From NCBI RefSeq assembly GCF_001403875.1, contig NZ_LN884299.1:3499674-3563673 (forward strand): DNA of 64,000 bases. Reading direction: 5' to 3'. A program made the translations under genes and the position numbers. Each line of letters starts with the position of its first letter. Position 1 is the first letter of the stretch. Positions 1 to 8,301 of the stretch are shown piece by piece. The stretch is from Paenibacillus ihumii. Its GTDB lineage: Bacteria > Bacillota > Bacilli > Paenibacillales > Paenibacillaceae. The notes beneath the pieces are model-generated. The model did not search any database, was not told the DNA's origin, and worked only from the letters and a program-made list of their open reading frames with translations.

Positions 1-389
1 ACTTCCCTCTCGTTCTCATCCAATCGAGCGAAGTAATATTCCAGCACTTCCCTTGATTTCTGGCGGGCTTTCTCGTACACTTCCTTGCCCTGGCTCGTAA
101 TGGATACCAATACGGCGCGGCGATCCTGATCATCATGCTTGCGCTCCACATAGCCGTTCTGAACGAGACGGTCAAGCATGACTGTAATTGCGCTGGGCTT
201 CACAACGAGCGCCTCCGCCAAGTAGGAGACATTGCAGCTCTGCTCCCTGGCTATAAGCGACAGCATGTGGAACTGCGGCCCCGTTAACGGCAGATCCCGA
301 TGGTTCATTATTTCATTCCGCAGCTTCTTCATTACCGTAGAAAATTTTGATTGCAGCCGGTCTATATATTGATTGAGATTCGTATCCAC
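1..389 (-). CDS. MarR-family transcriptional regulator, 3' end outside window
   Basis: The gene reads leftwards and runs off the window, so only the first ~129 residues are seen. The GTG start at 389 follows a strong GAGGAGGAG ribosome site by 4 bases. The protein has the MarR winged-helix plan: an N-terminal helix, then a helix-turn-helix region containing SYLAEALVVKPSAITVMLDRL, and the wing with DDQDRRAVLVSITSQGKEVY, whose D-x-R-D-R-R-type segment is typical of the family's DNA-contacting wing. MarR proteins are dimeric repressors, often of efflux or stress genes, and often control a neighbour. The target is not visible because the downstream side is missing. Family assignment is firm; the specific role is unknown. 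Confidence 0.9.
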   Translation of the reverse strand, partial: MDTNLNQYIDRLQSKFSTVMKKLRNEIMNHRDLPLTGPQFHMLSLIAREQSCNVSYLAEALVVKPSAITVMLDRLVQNGYVERKHDDQDRRAVLVSITSQGKEVYEKARQKSREVLEYYFARLDENERE

Positions 390-693
390 GCTACTCCTCC
401 TCATCGGACACTGATTCGGATTAAGCCATTGAAGCTTAAATAAATATAAGTGTATTATGGGCTCCCCAAAAAGACAAGGAGCTTCGTTTCAAAAGTGTCA
501 CATCCGTGTGGTATAACAGCTTGCATCTTAAGCTGGAATATTTTATTATGTATTAAAATAGTTTTCATCATATTTCGAATATTCGCAAAAATTATTTTCT
601 TTCGCAGCATCCGGATTGTCCAGTATTTGGATTGACCACCTCCTGGTGGCACATCATCCGCGTTGCCCAACATCTGGCCTACCTAGCTGCCAA

Positions 694-834
694 GCATCCA
701 GCCTGCAATGCATTTGGCTTGCGCCGTGCTCGGGACACCAGCATCCAGCCTGCAATGCATTTGGCTCGCGCTGCACTCGGGATGCCAGCATCCAGCCTGC
801 AATGCATTTGACTTGTGCAGCTTACTTGCCTAAC
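694..834. repeat. 47-bp tandem repeat, three copies
   Basis: The phrase GCATCCAGCCTGCAATGCAT begins at 694, 741 and 788, giving an exact 47-bp period; the third copy decays after its first 30 bases. It lies in the 510-base spacer between the divergent marR and murR-like genes. The rest of this spacer (390-693 and 835-895) shows no convincing gene. The repeat is the reason an open frame crosses the region. Confidence 0.85.
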
Positions 835-899
835 GTTCGGCCTGCCTGGTCCAGCTTGTCTAGTGTCCGACTTCTGCTCAGGAAAGAAGGTGAACCTGT

Positions 900-1760
900 A
901 TTCTTACTCCTATTCTGCATGCGTTGTCTGCTCAACTTAACAGCTTGCCGCCTCAAGAAAAACGCTTGGCAGAACACATTTTAAGTGCCCCTACATCTGT
1001 TATTCATATGGGCATTACCGATCTCGCTGGGGAGTGTGGAATAAGCCCTTCCACGGTGACAAGATTTTGCAAGACATTTCATTTCAAAGGATTTCCCGAC
1101 TTCAAAATGAAGCTCGCCTTTGAGCTCGCTCACAAACCGTCAGAAAGCCATTACCAGGATATTATCGCTGGCAACGATCTTCACAGGATCGTAGAGGCCA
1201 TGGAGGCGAACCACCTGGCTTCGATTACGGACACAACCCGCCTGCTGGATATTACCCAGCTTCAGAAGGCCGTTGAGGTGCTTTGCCGCGCCAAGCGGAT
1301 TGATCTCTACGGTGTAGCAACGTCTTCCGTCATCGCGCAGGATTTCTATCAGAAGCTGATCCGGATCGGCAAAAATTGCACCGCCTTTGCGGACTCGCAC
1401 ATGCAAATCACTTCTGCTTCCAGCTTGAACGAAGGGGATGCAGCGCTCGCCATCTCCTACTCCGGAGAGACCCCGGAGACGATCGATGCGCTACGATGCG
1501 CCAAGGACAGTGGCGCCGTAACCCTGTCGTTGACTCAATACGGGAGCAGCACCCTTGCATCCCTTGCGGACATCTCCTTATTCTCCTCTTCCTTGGAGGA
1601 AGGTATGCGCCGCGGCGACATGGCTTCAAGAATCGCCCAGCTCCATGTGATCGATATTCTTTTCACAGGAATGGTAAGTCTCGAATTTACAGAATATACA
1701 CCCAAGCTCAAGAATTCTTATCAGAACGTCCAAATTTATCGCAAGACTACAGGAGGCTAA
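900..1760 (+). CDS. MurR/RpiR-family transcriptional regulator
   Basis: An N-terminal HTH_6 (RpiR) domain (about residues 9-85, with ITDLAGECGISPSTVTRFCK as the recognition region) is followed by a SIS sugar-phosphate-binding domain (about 125-265, with the SIS signature AISYSGETPET). Such regulators sense phosphosugars; here nagB and nagA follow at once, so the likely ligand is GlcNAc-6-P or GlcN-6-P. The start is unusual. The frame is closed by TGA at 891-893, and no ATG or GTG is available before the conserved N-terminus. ATT at 900 sits 7 bases after AGAAGGTG, while TTG at 924 has no ribosome site, so I prefer ATT at 900 (286 aa). The stop is 4 bases before the nagB ATG, so the three genes form one operon. 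Confidence 0.88.
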   Translation: MLTPILHALSAQLNSLPPQEKRLAEHILSAPTSVIHMGITDLAGECGISPSTVTRFCKTFHFKGFPDFKMKLAFELAHKPSESHYQDIIAGNDLHRIVEAMEANHLASITDTTRLLDITQLQKAVEVLCRAKRIDLYGVATSSVIAQDFYQKLIRIGKNCTAFADSHMQITSASSLNEGDAALAISYSGETPETIDALRCAKDSGAVTLSLTQYGSSTLASLADISLFSSSLEEGMRRGDMASRIAQLHVIDILFTGMVSLEFTEYTPKLKNSYQNVQIYRKTTGG

Positions 1761-1764
1761 TAAA

Positions 1765-2493
1765 ATGTTCAATATCATTAAAGTAAGCAATGAACAGCAA
1801 TTCAATGAGACTGGAGCAGGAATCATCGCAAGCCTGCTGCAAACGAACCCGCGCGCCAACCTCGGTCTGGCTACCGGCGGTACTCCTGTTGGAGTGTATC
1901 AGCATCTGATTGAGCTGTACAAGAAAGGACTGGTCAGCTTCAAGGAAGCTCGCAGCTACAACCTGGACGAGTACATCGGACTGCCGGAGGACCATTCTGA
2001 AAGCTATCGGAGATTCATGAATGAGAAGCTCTTTAATCATGTAGACATTGATATGAACAACACGCATGTGCCAGCAGGCGTATCCGGCGACGGACATAAA
2101 GCCGCAGAAGAATATAACGCGCTGCTGGAGCAAGCAGGCCAAATCGACTTGCAGCTTCTCGGCCTCGGCCATAACGGGCATATCGGCTTTAACGAGCCAG
2201 CTGAAGAATTGAAGGCAACGACGCATGTCGTGGAGCTGGACGAAGTAACTCGTAAAGCTAATGCGCGCTATTTCAATTCCATCGACGAGGTGCCGACTCA
2301 TGCGATTACAATGGGCATTGGCTCCATTATGAAGGCTAAGCAGATTTTGCTGATGGCCAAAGGCGCAGACAAGGCTGAAATCATCGCAAAAGCTTTGAAA
2401 GGCCCTGTAACTACGCAATGCCCGGCTTCCCTTCTTCAGCTTCATCCGAATGTCGTCGTTATCGTCGACCAAGATGCTGGGAGGCTGTTATAA
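1765..2493 (+). CDS. nagB: Glucosamine-6-phosphate deaminase
   Basis: This cytosolic enzyme converts glucosamine-6-P to fructose-6-P plus ammonia. The 242 residues match the short Bacillus-type NagB. Visible family signatures are LATGGTPVGVY near residue 35 (phosphate binding), SYNLDEYIGLP near 66 with the catalytic Asp, and LGLGHNGHIGFNEP near 132 holding the catalytic His and Glu. The ATG follows AGGAGG by 8 bases. It sits between the murR-like regulator and nagA, so it completes the route from GlcNAc-6-P into glycolysis. A C-terminal allosteric extension as in E. coli NagB is absent, as usual for Bacillota. Confidence 0.96.
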   Translation: MFNIIKVSNEQQFNETGAGIIASLLQTNPRANLGLATGGTPVGVYQHLIELYKKGLVSFKEARSYNLDEYIGLPEDHSESYRRFMNEKLFNHVDIDMNNTHVPAGVSGDGHKAAEEYNALLEQAGQIDLQLLGLGHNGHIGFNEPAEELKATTHVVELDEVTRKANARYFNSIDEVPTHAITMGIGSIMKAKQILLMAKGADKAEIIAKALKGPVTTQCPASLLQLHPNVVVIVDQDAGRLL

Positions 2494-2495
2494 TC

Positions 2496-3680
2496 ATGGC
2501 TGACTCGAACCGGAGTTTTCAAATTACCCACGCAGAAGTCGTTACGCCAAGAGGCATCATTCATGACGGAGCGGTGGTCGTTGAGGAAGGCCTTATTGCA
2601 TACGTAGGCTCGACATCAGGAATGCCTTCAGAATCTCCGGCTTCATCCACCACGATTGATGCCGGCGGAAGCTATGTGCTGCCCGGATTTATCGATGTTC
2701 ATGTTCACGGCGGCATGCTTGAGGACTTCTCCAGTCCCAGCAAGAAGGCCTTTGACGAGATCACGAAGCTTCATTGCAGTCAAGGTACAACATCCATGCT
2801 GGCTACCACGATGACCATGCCTAAAGCCGTGATCGAGGAAGTCCTTGAAGAAGTCCAAGCTTATATGTCGGACGATATGCCCTACGCTCAATTGGCAGGC
2901 GTTCATCTCGAAGGGCCTTTTATTAGCCCCAAATGGCCCGGTGCCCAAAATCCGGCCCACATCGTGCCTCCTAACCGTTCCTGGGTAGAAGCCTGGAACA
3001 AGAAATATCCCGGCTTGATCAAGCAGGTCACCTTTGCACCGGAAAGAGAAGGCGCTCTGGAACTGATCCGCTACCTTCGCAAGGAGGGAATCGTCGCGTC
3101 CGCAGGGCACACGGATGCTTCTTACGAGGAGATTATGACCGCCGTCGAAGTTGGGCTGCATCATGCCGTCCACACCTTCAACGCGATGACTCCGCTTCAT
3201 CACCGCAAGCCAGGTACGGCCGGTGCTGTACTCAGCACCCCGGCGATTAGTGCCGAGATTATCGCGGACGGCATTCATGTCCATCATGCGGCTATCCGTT
3301 TGCTCGCACAGGTGAAGAATGACGGCAACCTGATCTTGATCACAGACGCCATGTCAGCAGCAGGCCTGGGAGACGGCGAGTATATGCTCGGAGACCTTCC
3401 CGTCATCGTGAAGGATAATGTCTGTACCCTCAAGGATAGCGACAACACCCTTGCAGGCAGCACTTTAACGATGATTCGCGGCTTTCGCCATCTTGTTCGC
3501 GAAGTCGGACTCTCGGTGGAAAGAGCCTCGCAGGCAGCCAGCCTGAACCCGGCAAGGCTGATTCGGATCGATCATTTGACCGGCTCCGTTGAGACGGGAA
3601 AACAAGCGGATCTACTGCTAATTGACCAGGAGCTCAACCTGCAAACCACTTGGGTCAAAGGCCGTAAATTCCAAGCTTAG
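2496..3680 (+). CDS. nagA: N-acetylglucosamine-6-phosphate deacetylase
   Basis: A 394-residue amidohydrolase that removes acetate from GlcNAc-6-P, feeding NagB. The metal-binding signature PGFIDVHVHGG lies near residue 64, the HLEGPF segment with the metal-binding Glu near 141, SAGHTDA and HHAVHTFNAM give further His ligands, and LITDAMSAAG carries the catalytic Asp. The ATG at 2496 is 2 bases after the nagB stop and GGGAGG lies about 13 bases upstream inside nagB, so translation is probably coupled. A longer in-frame extension to 2418 exists, but it overlaps nagB and lacks family similarity. A good terminator follows. Confidence 0.96.
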   Translation: MADSNRSFQITHAEVVTPRGIIHDGAVVVEEGLIAYVGSTSGMPSESPASSTTIDAGGSYVLPGFIDVHVHGGMLEDFSSPSKKAFDEITKLHCSQGTTSMLATTMTMPKAVIEEVLEEVQAYMSDDMPYAQLAGVHLEGPFISPKWPGAQNPAHIVPPNRSWVEAWNKKYPGLIKQVTFAPEREGALELIRYLRKEGIVASAGHTDASYEEIMTAVEVGLHHAVHTFNAMTPLHHRKPGTAGAVLSTPAISAEIIADGIHVHHAAIRLLAQVKNDGNLILITDAMSAAGLGDGEYMLGDLPVIVKDNVCTLKDSDNTLAGSTLTMIRGFRHLVREVGLSVERASQAASLNPARLIRIDHLTGSVETGKQADLLLIDQELNLQTTWVKGRKFQA

Positions 3681-3688
3681 CCGATATC

Positions 3689-3752
3689 CAAAAAGCAGCA
3701 GCCATTGGATTGAATTGAACATCAATTCATCCTTTGAGCTGCTGCTTTTTTT
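3689..3752 (+). terminator. Rho-independent terminator of the nag operon
   Basis: AAAAAGCAGCAGC and GCTGCTGCTTTTTTT form a 13-pair stem with a 35-base spacer, ending in a T run. It also ends with A-rich sequence on the other side, so it could serve the convergent lipoprotein gene at 3765. Confidence 0.85.
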
Positions 3753-3764
3753 ACAATACCGGCC

Positions 3765-4898
3765 TTATCGCGTTACTCCGCCAGTGAATCCTGTACCGCT
3801 GCCGGTTCCAGTACCTGTAGTGCCAGACATTCCCGTCCCCGTTCCGGTTGTTCCGACACCGCCACCTGTGTTTCTATATCCGTTCGGCCCGGTCATCGTA
3901 CCGGCACGCCCTGGAAAGATCCGGTTTACAAGGGTTTCAAAGTCGCGTACATATCCTTGAAGGGTAGCACCGGTACGCGATTGGGTAGCGTAATTGCCGA
4001 CGTGAGTCACAAACTCCTGATCTCCGGAGACATGGACATTGCGGATATGAGGAGCCGTTTTCTTTATGGTCTTGGAGATTTTATCTTTAACGCTCTGTGG
4101 AACATTATCCCCTACAGCCGCACCGTTCCCAGTACCAAGTCCTCGAGCAGTACCATTGCCTGTTCCGTCTATGGTCGTCGTACCTCTGTTGCGAGTGCTC
4201 TTCATGCCAAGCATTCCATCGGCCCCGCCATTCATTCCGGTTACTCCTCTGTTGCGTCGAGTAGTTGTATCAAACAGACTGCCGGCTACCCCGGATCTGC
4301 CCATAAGGCCTCTGCCGAGCCCATCATCTGCTCGTGTTCCGGCGTTGGCACCTGTTCCCGTGCCGGTTGTTCCTAAACCGGTCACCCCATCGCCTGCTCT
4401 TGTACCAGTACCGGTCGTTCCGTAACCTGTACCCACGCCATTTCCATAACCTGTCTGATATCCTGTGGTCCCGTAATTGACTGTCCCCGGAGTTCTGGCG
4501 TTCAGGCCGTTAGTTGTCCCCAAACCGGCTGCTCCGTAATTCGCAGCCGTTCCACGGCCGTTCTGGTTACCGTGAAGCGTCACGGCAACATAGGCATCAC
4601 GATCCGTAACCACGACGTGAGCGGACTGGACTTCACGAAGCTGGGATACTTTGTTCGTCAACGCCGGGCTGTACTTCAAAGAATTAATGCGCTCGCTCTG
4701 GCCGTTGCCAAGGCTTCTCGTGAAATTCCGGTCACCATCACGCAGCGAATTTACGTCGTAATTTCGCTGATTATTGTTCCGCAAGCTTTGAGTACGGATA
4801 TTGTTGTTATCCGTTCTAGTCCCGCAGCCCGTAACTCCGACCAAACCGGCAATGAGCGTTGCTGACAGTGATAAGCTAACAACTTTGGCAATTCGCAT
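3765..4898 (-). CDS. YhcN/YlaJ-family sporulation lipoprotein with Gly/Thr-rich insert
   Basis: Residues 1-25 form a lipoprotein signal ending in the lipobox VTGC (Cys25). Two blocks resemble the YhcN/YlaJ spore lipoprotein domain: about residues 45-105 (LTNKVSQLREVQSAHVVVTD, YVAVTL) and about 265-335 (VPQSVKDKISKTIKK, NVHVSGDQEFVTHVGNY, FPGR). Between them sits a low-complexity stretch rich in Gly, Thr, Asn and Arg, and the C-terminus is another GTGTG-rich tail. B. subtilis YhcN is a forespore inner-membrane protein about half this length. The ATG at 4898 follows GGGGGATGAC; upstream frames lack the signal peptide. CATACATTA lies about 45 bases upstream, but no matching -35 is seen. Role in the spore is unknown; the family call is solid. 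Confidence 0.85.
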   Translation of the reverse strand: MRIAKVVSLSLSATLIAGLVGVTGCGTRTDNNNIRTQSLRNNNQRNYDVNSLRDGDRNFTRSLGNGQSERINSLKYSPALTNKVSQLREVQSAHVVVTDRDAYVAVTLHGNQNGRGTAANYGAAGLGTTNGLNARTPGTVNYGTTGYQTGYGNGVGTGYGTTGTGTRAGDGVTGLGTTGTGTGANAGTRADDGLGRGLMGRSGVAGSLFDTTTRRNRGVTGMNGGADGMLGMKSTRNRGTTTIDGTGNGTARGLGTGNGAAVGDNVPQSVKDKISKTIKKTAPHIRNVHVSGDQEFVTHVGNYATQSRTGATLQGYVRDFETLVNRIFPGRAGTMTGPNGYRNTGGGVGTTGTGTGMSGTTGTGTGSGTGFTGGVTR

Positions 4899-5035
4899 GT
4901 AGTCATCCCCCGTCATTAAAGTAATGTATGATAAACATCTGTTAGGATGCTCGCGGAGCAGTTTTCGCATACAGGTAAACATATCCGTGCATCAAGCGTA
5001 CAATAGGATATACCATTGCCTGAGGTGAGGCTTCC

Positions 5036-6109
5036 ATGAAAATACTGTTTACCTTTCACGTTCCCAGCGGCGGCGTGGAAACCCTGAATCGGCTCCGCTG
5101 CCGGGCGCTGCGGGAAATCGGCATCGAAGGTCATCTCCTCTATCTTCAAGCCGGCTCCGGACTGCAGAATATTTCCGACATCCCTGTATATATTTCCCCT
5201 ACCGATTATGAATTGTATACCTTGATTACAACGCATCGGTATGATGCCATCGTGGCAACCTCGGATTATTCCATGCCGCAGCGGCTGCGAAGTATCGGCT
5301 ATGAAGGCCCTGTTGTATACGAAGTCCAGGGGCTTGGAACCCGGGAACAGGCTGAACAGATGCTCAGAAAAGCCGAGCCCATTGTCCAGGAATGCTGTCA
5401 AGGCATTCTCATGCCTCCAACTCAGCATCTTCTCGAGCTTGTTACGGCGATATGCCCCGCTCTCCCTCGCTATGTAATCCCCAATTTGCTGGACACTGTA
5501 ACGTTCTCGCATCGGATCACAGAAATTCCGGCAAGACCGGTGATCGCCTGGATCGGCCGGCTTGAGGTTAATAAAAACTGGGAAATGTTCCTACAAATCG
5601 CCCATTCCCTGGTATTGAACAAGCCCCAGCTCCTATTTTGGATTTTTCTTGACGATCGGCTGAGCACGGATGAGGTGCGCAATTCATTTTGGCAGATTGT
5701 GAACTCACGGGGTCTTTTTGATCATATACATCTTTTCCCCAATGCCCCGCACTCGGAAATGCCGAAGTATTTATCCGCTGTCGGAGATTCCGGAGGGCTT
5801 CTGCTTTCGACCTCTTATCTTGAAGGCTTCGGCTATGCCGTCGCCGAGGCCATTGCCTGCCGCTGTCCCGTGCTTAGTACAGACTCCGATGGAGTGCGAT
5901 CCTTTATTCGCCATAATGAGACAGGCAAATTCTTTGCCATGGGAGACATTTCAGGAGCTGTCAAGGAAGCTCTTGAACTTATGGATAATCATGACCTGCG
6001 GAATAAGATACGCTCCCAGGGCCAGGAATATATCTCTGGCCTAATGTCCCCCCAGCAATATGCGGCTAACTTTCAGCAAATGCTCTTTAATCTCAAGGGC
6101 TCTGGCTAA
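5036..6109 (+). CDS. GT4-family glycosyltransferase
   Basis: A 357-residue retaining, GT-B-fold glycosyltransferase. The C-terminal half has the Glycos_transf_1 pattern: VIAWIGRLEVNKNWEMFL near residue 170 and the E-x7-E motif EGFGYAVAE near 263-271 that contacts the nucleotide-sugar donor. The N-terminal half starts MKILFTFHVPSGGVETL, the usual acceptor-domain strand and glycine loop. AGGTGAGG lies 7 bases before the ATG. It is the only island gene on the plus strand in this part and converges on the GT2 gene at 6179. The donor and acceptor sugars cannot be read from the sequence; the context suggests a spore or cell-surface glycan. Confidence 0.9.
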   Translation: MKILFTFHVPSGGVETLNRLRCRALREIGIEGHLLYLQAGSGLQNISDIPVYISPTDYELYTLITTHRYDAIVATSDYSMPQRLRSIGYEGPVVYEVQGLGTREQAEQMLRKAEPIVQECCQGILMPPTQHLLELVTAICPALPRYVIPNLLDTVTFSHRITEIPARPVIAWIGRLEVNKNWEMFLQIAHSLVLNKPQLLFWIFLDDRLSTDEVRNSFWQIVNSRGLFDHIHLFPNAPHSEMPKYLSAVGDSGGLLLSTSYLEGFGYAVAEAIACRCPVLSTDSDGVRSFIRHNETGKFFAMGDISGAVKEALELMDNHDLRNKIRSQGQEYISGLMSPQQYAANFQQMLFNLKGSG

Positions 6110-6124
6110 GTTGTATAGAGGAAG

Positions 6125-6173
6125 CAAAAAGGTTGCCCCTCCGTCATCCAAGGATAACGATAAGGGCAACCTT
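6125..6173. terminator. Terminator between convergent glycosyltransferase genes
   Basis: AAGGTTGCCC (6129-6138) pairs with GGGCAACCTT (6164-6173). The T run is on the minus strand, so it chiefly ends the long leftward transcript, though it can also stop the gene at 5036. Confidence 0.8.
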
Positions 6174-6178
6174 CTCCA

Positions 6179-7270
6179 TTATGAGGAATGTTCCTCGCAC
6201 AGCATTCCAAGCGCTAGTTGGAGCTTGCGGCGATTCTCCAGCAAACCGCGGTCCTGCGGAAGATATTCGAGAGCCTTTTCATTATGCTGGTACGCGATAT
6301 TCAGGTCTCCCTGATGAGCATAGCAAATGCATAACCGGCTGTGAGGGATCCAGGTGCGGAGGCTGCGGTTCTCCATAATGGCTAAGGAAGATGCGGCATG
6401 CAGTGCCTGTGAATACCAGTAAATCGCCGCGGGCCATTGCCTTCTTTCCTCGAAACAGCTCCCGATTGCGCAGCAGACCTCGCTTTGCGGCAGATCATAC
6501 TGGAAGGATTGCAGCAATGCTTGCAGCTTTTTCTCCTTCAAGCCAAGCTCCTCGTAACAATCCGCCAACTTAATACAAGCCAGAATACAATCGTCGATAT
6601 AACGCCCTGGCTGCTTCATGAACAGCTCCAGCTGAACCACGGCCTCCTCGTAACGCTTCAGATCGGCCAGCTCGCTTCCGTAATGAAGCAGGAGCCTTCC
6701 CTCCAGTTTACGGCCGGATGCCATCCACTTCTCGATGATCTGCAGATTACGCTCTGTATGGACGCCCTGACGCCGATGAGTAATAGCCACATCAGAATAA
6801 GACAGTTTTGCACCATGCACCTCTATATCTTCATGGACGATTCCCTTCCACTTTAGGCCCTTGTCCCTGCGGACAAGTCTGTGCCTCCGGGCTGAAACAA
6901 GCGGATTTCCATCATTGTCAAACGCCAGATGGTAATCCATGATGATGACTTCATGCAGGGGGCTAAGTGTCTGCTTCAACTGCCGCAATTTATCCCGGTC
7001 CGGCGGCATAAGATGGTCATCGGCATCCAGCCACATAATGAACTCCTTCGTAGCCTGCTCAAAGGAGTAATTTCTGGCGGCTGCAAAATCATCGATCCAG
7101 GGGAAATCGTAGATCTTCTTCGTGTATCGTGCGGCAATTTCCTTGGTTCGATCCGTGGAGCCCGTATCGACGATAATAATTTCATCGACGATGTCGCATA
7201 CTGAGTTCAGACATTCCTGCAGATGCTTCTCTTCATCCTTTACGATCATGCATAGGCTTATAGATATCAG
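6179..7270 (-). CDS. GT2 glycosyltransferase with C-terminal TPR-like repeats
   Basis: An inverting GT-A enzyme domain (about residues 1-200) precedes helical TPR-like repeats (about 205-355, e.g. GSELADLKRYEEAVVQLELF and AAIYWYSQALHAA). The core starts ISLCMIVKDEE, then IIIVDTGSTDRT and the DxD-type metal site WLDADDHL. The first ATG (7249) would cut the first beta strand. A CTG at 7270 restores it, overlaps the upstream stop as CTGA and lies 9 bases after AGGAGG, so I place the start there (363 aa). Close relatives are bacterial GT2-TPR proteins of cell-wall or peptide glycosylation; the acceptor is unknown. It is the last gene of the run from 10335 or further upstream. Confidence 0.88.
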   Translation of the reverse strand: MISISLCMIVKDEEKHLQECLNSVCDIVDEIIIVDTGSTDRTKEIAARYTKKIYDFPWIDDFAAARNYSFEQATKEFIMWLDADDHLMPPDRDKLRQLKQTLSPLHEVIIMDYHLAFDNDGNPLVSARRHRLVRRDKGLKWKGIVHEDIEVHGAKLSYSDVAITHRRQGVHTERNLQIIEKWMASGRKLEGRLLLHYGSELADLKRYEEAVVQLELFMKQPGRYIDDCILACIKLADCYEELGLKEKKLQALLQSFQYDLPQSEVCCAIGSCFEERRQWPAAIYWYSQALHAASSLAIMENRSLRTWIPHSRLCICYAHQGDLNIAYQHNEKALEYLPQDRGLLENRRKLQLALGMLCEEHSS

Positions 7271-8256
7271 GAAATGAAGCCTCCTTCCCGAAGCAAATCA
7301 ACAATATCCTGGTTGGAGATCAGACTGTCATTGGAGTGGTATTCGGTAAAATTGACCCGCTGAAGATAACTGTACTGCTTGATTAAATCTGCTGAAGGAT
7401 TGGATGGAAGAATGACGAAGTATTGTTCATTGTATTTGTAAGTGTAGGGCGACTCATACCGGGAAACCAGGACCTCATGCAGCTTCTCGCCTGGTCTCAT
7501 CCCGATCTCCTTTAAAGGCGTGATATGCCCCAAAAAATGCTCCGCCAATGCGTCGGCGATATCGGTAATCCGGCACGCTTTCATCTTCATGACGAACATC
7601 TCACCGCCGATCGCCGTTCTCGCCGCCTTAAGCAGCAGCTCAATCGCTTCCTCCAGCGTCAGGAAGAAACGGGTCATTTGGCTGTCGGTAATCGTCAGTT
7701 CGCCCCCCGATTTCAGCTGCTCGATGAATAAGGGCACCACGCTGCCGTTGGTTCCCAATACATTGCCCCCGCGTATGCAGGTAAAACGGGTATCCTTACT
7801 CAAATAATTCGCATGAATCATCAGCTTTTCCCCGATCGCTTTTGTCATGCCATACGTATTGATCGGATCTACTGCCTTATCAGTCGAGACATCAATGACT
7901 TTGAGCACCTTCTGAGCTATGCTGGCCCGGATGATATTCTCGGTGCCGAGAACGTTCGTCTTCAGAGCCTCCGTCGGCTGATGCTCGCATACAGGAACAT
8001 GCTTCAAGGCGGCCAAATGGAATACATAATCCGCACCCTTGCATCCGGCTTCTACAGCATCGTAATCTCGAACGTCGCCGATGACAAACTTTAGCCTGTG
8101 ATCATATCCGAATTCACGCTGCATCAGAACCTGAGCATATTCGTTGCGGGAAAAAATGCGTACTTCTCTCGGATTTTCCCGGAGCAGCGTTCGGGTCAAT
8201 GTTCTCCCCCATGATCCGGTGCCCCCCGTAACAAGAATAGTCTTATCCTTAAACAT
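7267..8256 (-). CDS. UDP-GlcNAc 4,6-dehydratase-like SDR (PseB/CapE family)
   Basis: Extended SDR of the polysaccharide biosynthesis family. The NAD(P) loop is VTGGTGSWG near residue 10, the catalytic region is STDKA...YGMTK (Asp, Lys, Tyr, Lys) near 125-140, and MRPGEKLHE near 268 is typical of the FlaA1/PseB/CapE group. Members remove water across C4-C6 of UDP-GlcNAc, often with C5 inversion, giving a 4-keto-6-deoxy sugar. The start at 8256 follows AGGAGGG by 6 bases. It is a paralogue of the gene at 14493, sharing RGGNVLGTNGSV and the ending GGFIS. The product sugar of this copy cannot be told from sequence alone. Confidence 0.87.
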   Translation of the reverse strand: MFKDKTILVTGGTGSWGRTLTRTLLRENPREVRIFSRNEYAQVLMQREFGYDHRLKFVIGDVRDYDAVEAGCKGADYVFHLAALKHVPVCEHQPTEALKTNVLGTENIIRASIAQKVLKVIDVSTDKAVDPINTYGMTKAIGEKLMIHANYLSKDTRFTCIRGGNVLGTNGSVVPLFIEQLKSGGELTITDSQMTRFFLTLEEAIELLLKAARTAIGGEMFVMKMKACRITDIADALAEHFLGHITPLKEIGMRPGEKLHEVLVSRYESPYTYKYNEQYFVILPSNPSADLIKQYSYLQRVNFTEYHSNDSLISNQDIVDLLREGGFIS

Positions 8257-8301
8257 TACAGCACCCTCCTTTCTTTCCGTGCCACCGGATGCCACTCCGC
8301 A

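Noticed and set aside
455..673. Minus-strand frame of 72 residues with an internal GGAGGTG
   Set aside because: The GGAGGTG is 24 bases before the nearest internal ATG and not placed for any start; product unlike a protein family.
616..984. Open frame across the leader of the murR-like gene
   Set aside because: It exists because the 47-bp repeat lacks stops in that frame; no ribosome site and low-complexity product.
1747..2472. Long antisense frame opposite nagB (241 residues)
   Set aside because: Shadow of the codon pattern of nagB; no ribosome site and no recognisable domain.
4066..4425. Pro/Val-rich plus-strand frame opposite the YhcN-type gene
   Set aside because: It is the complement of the Gly/Thr-rich insert.
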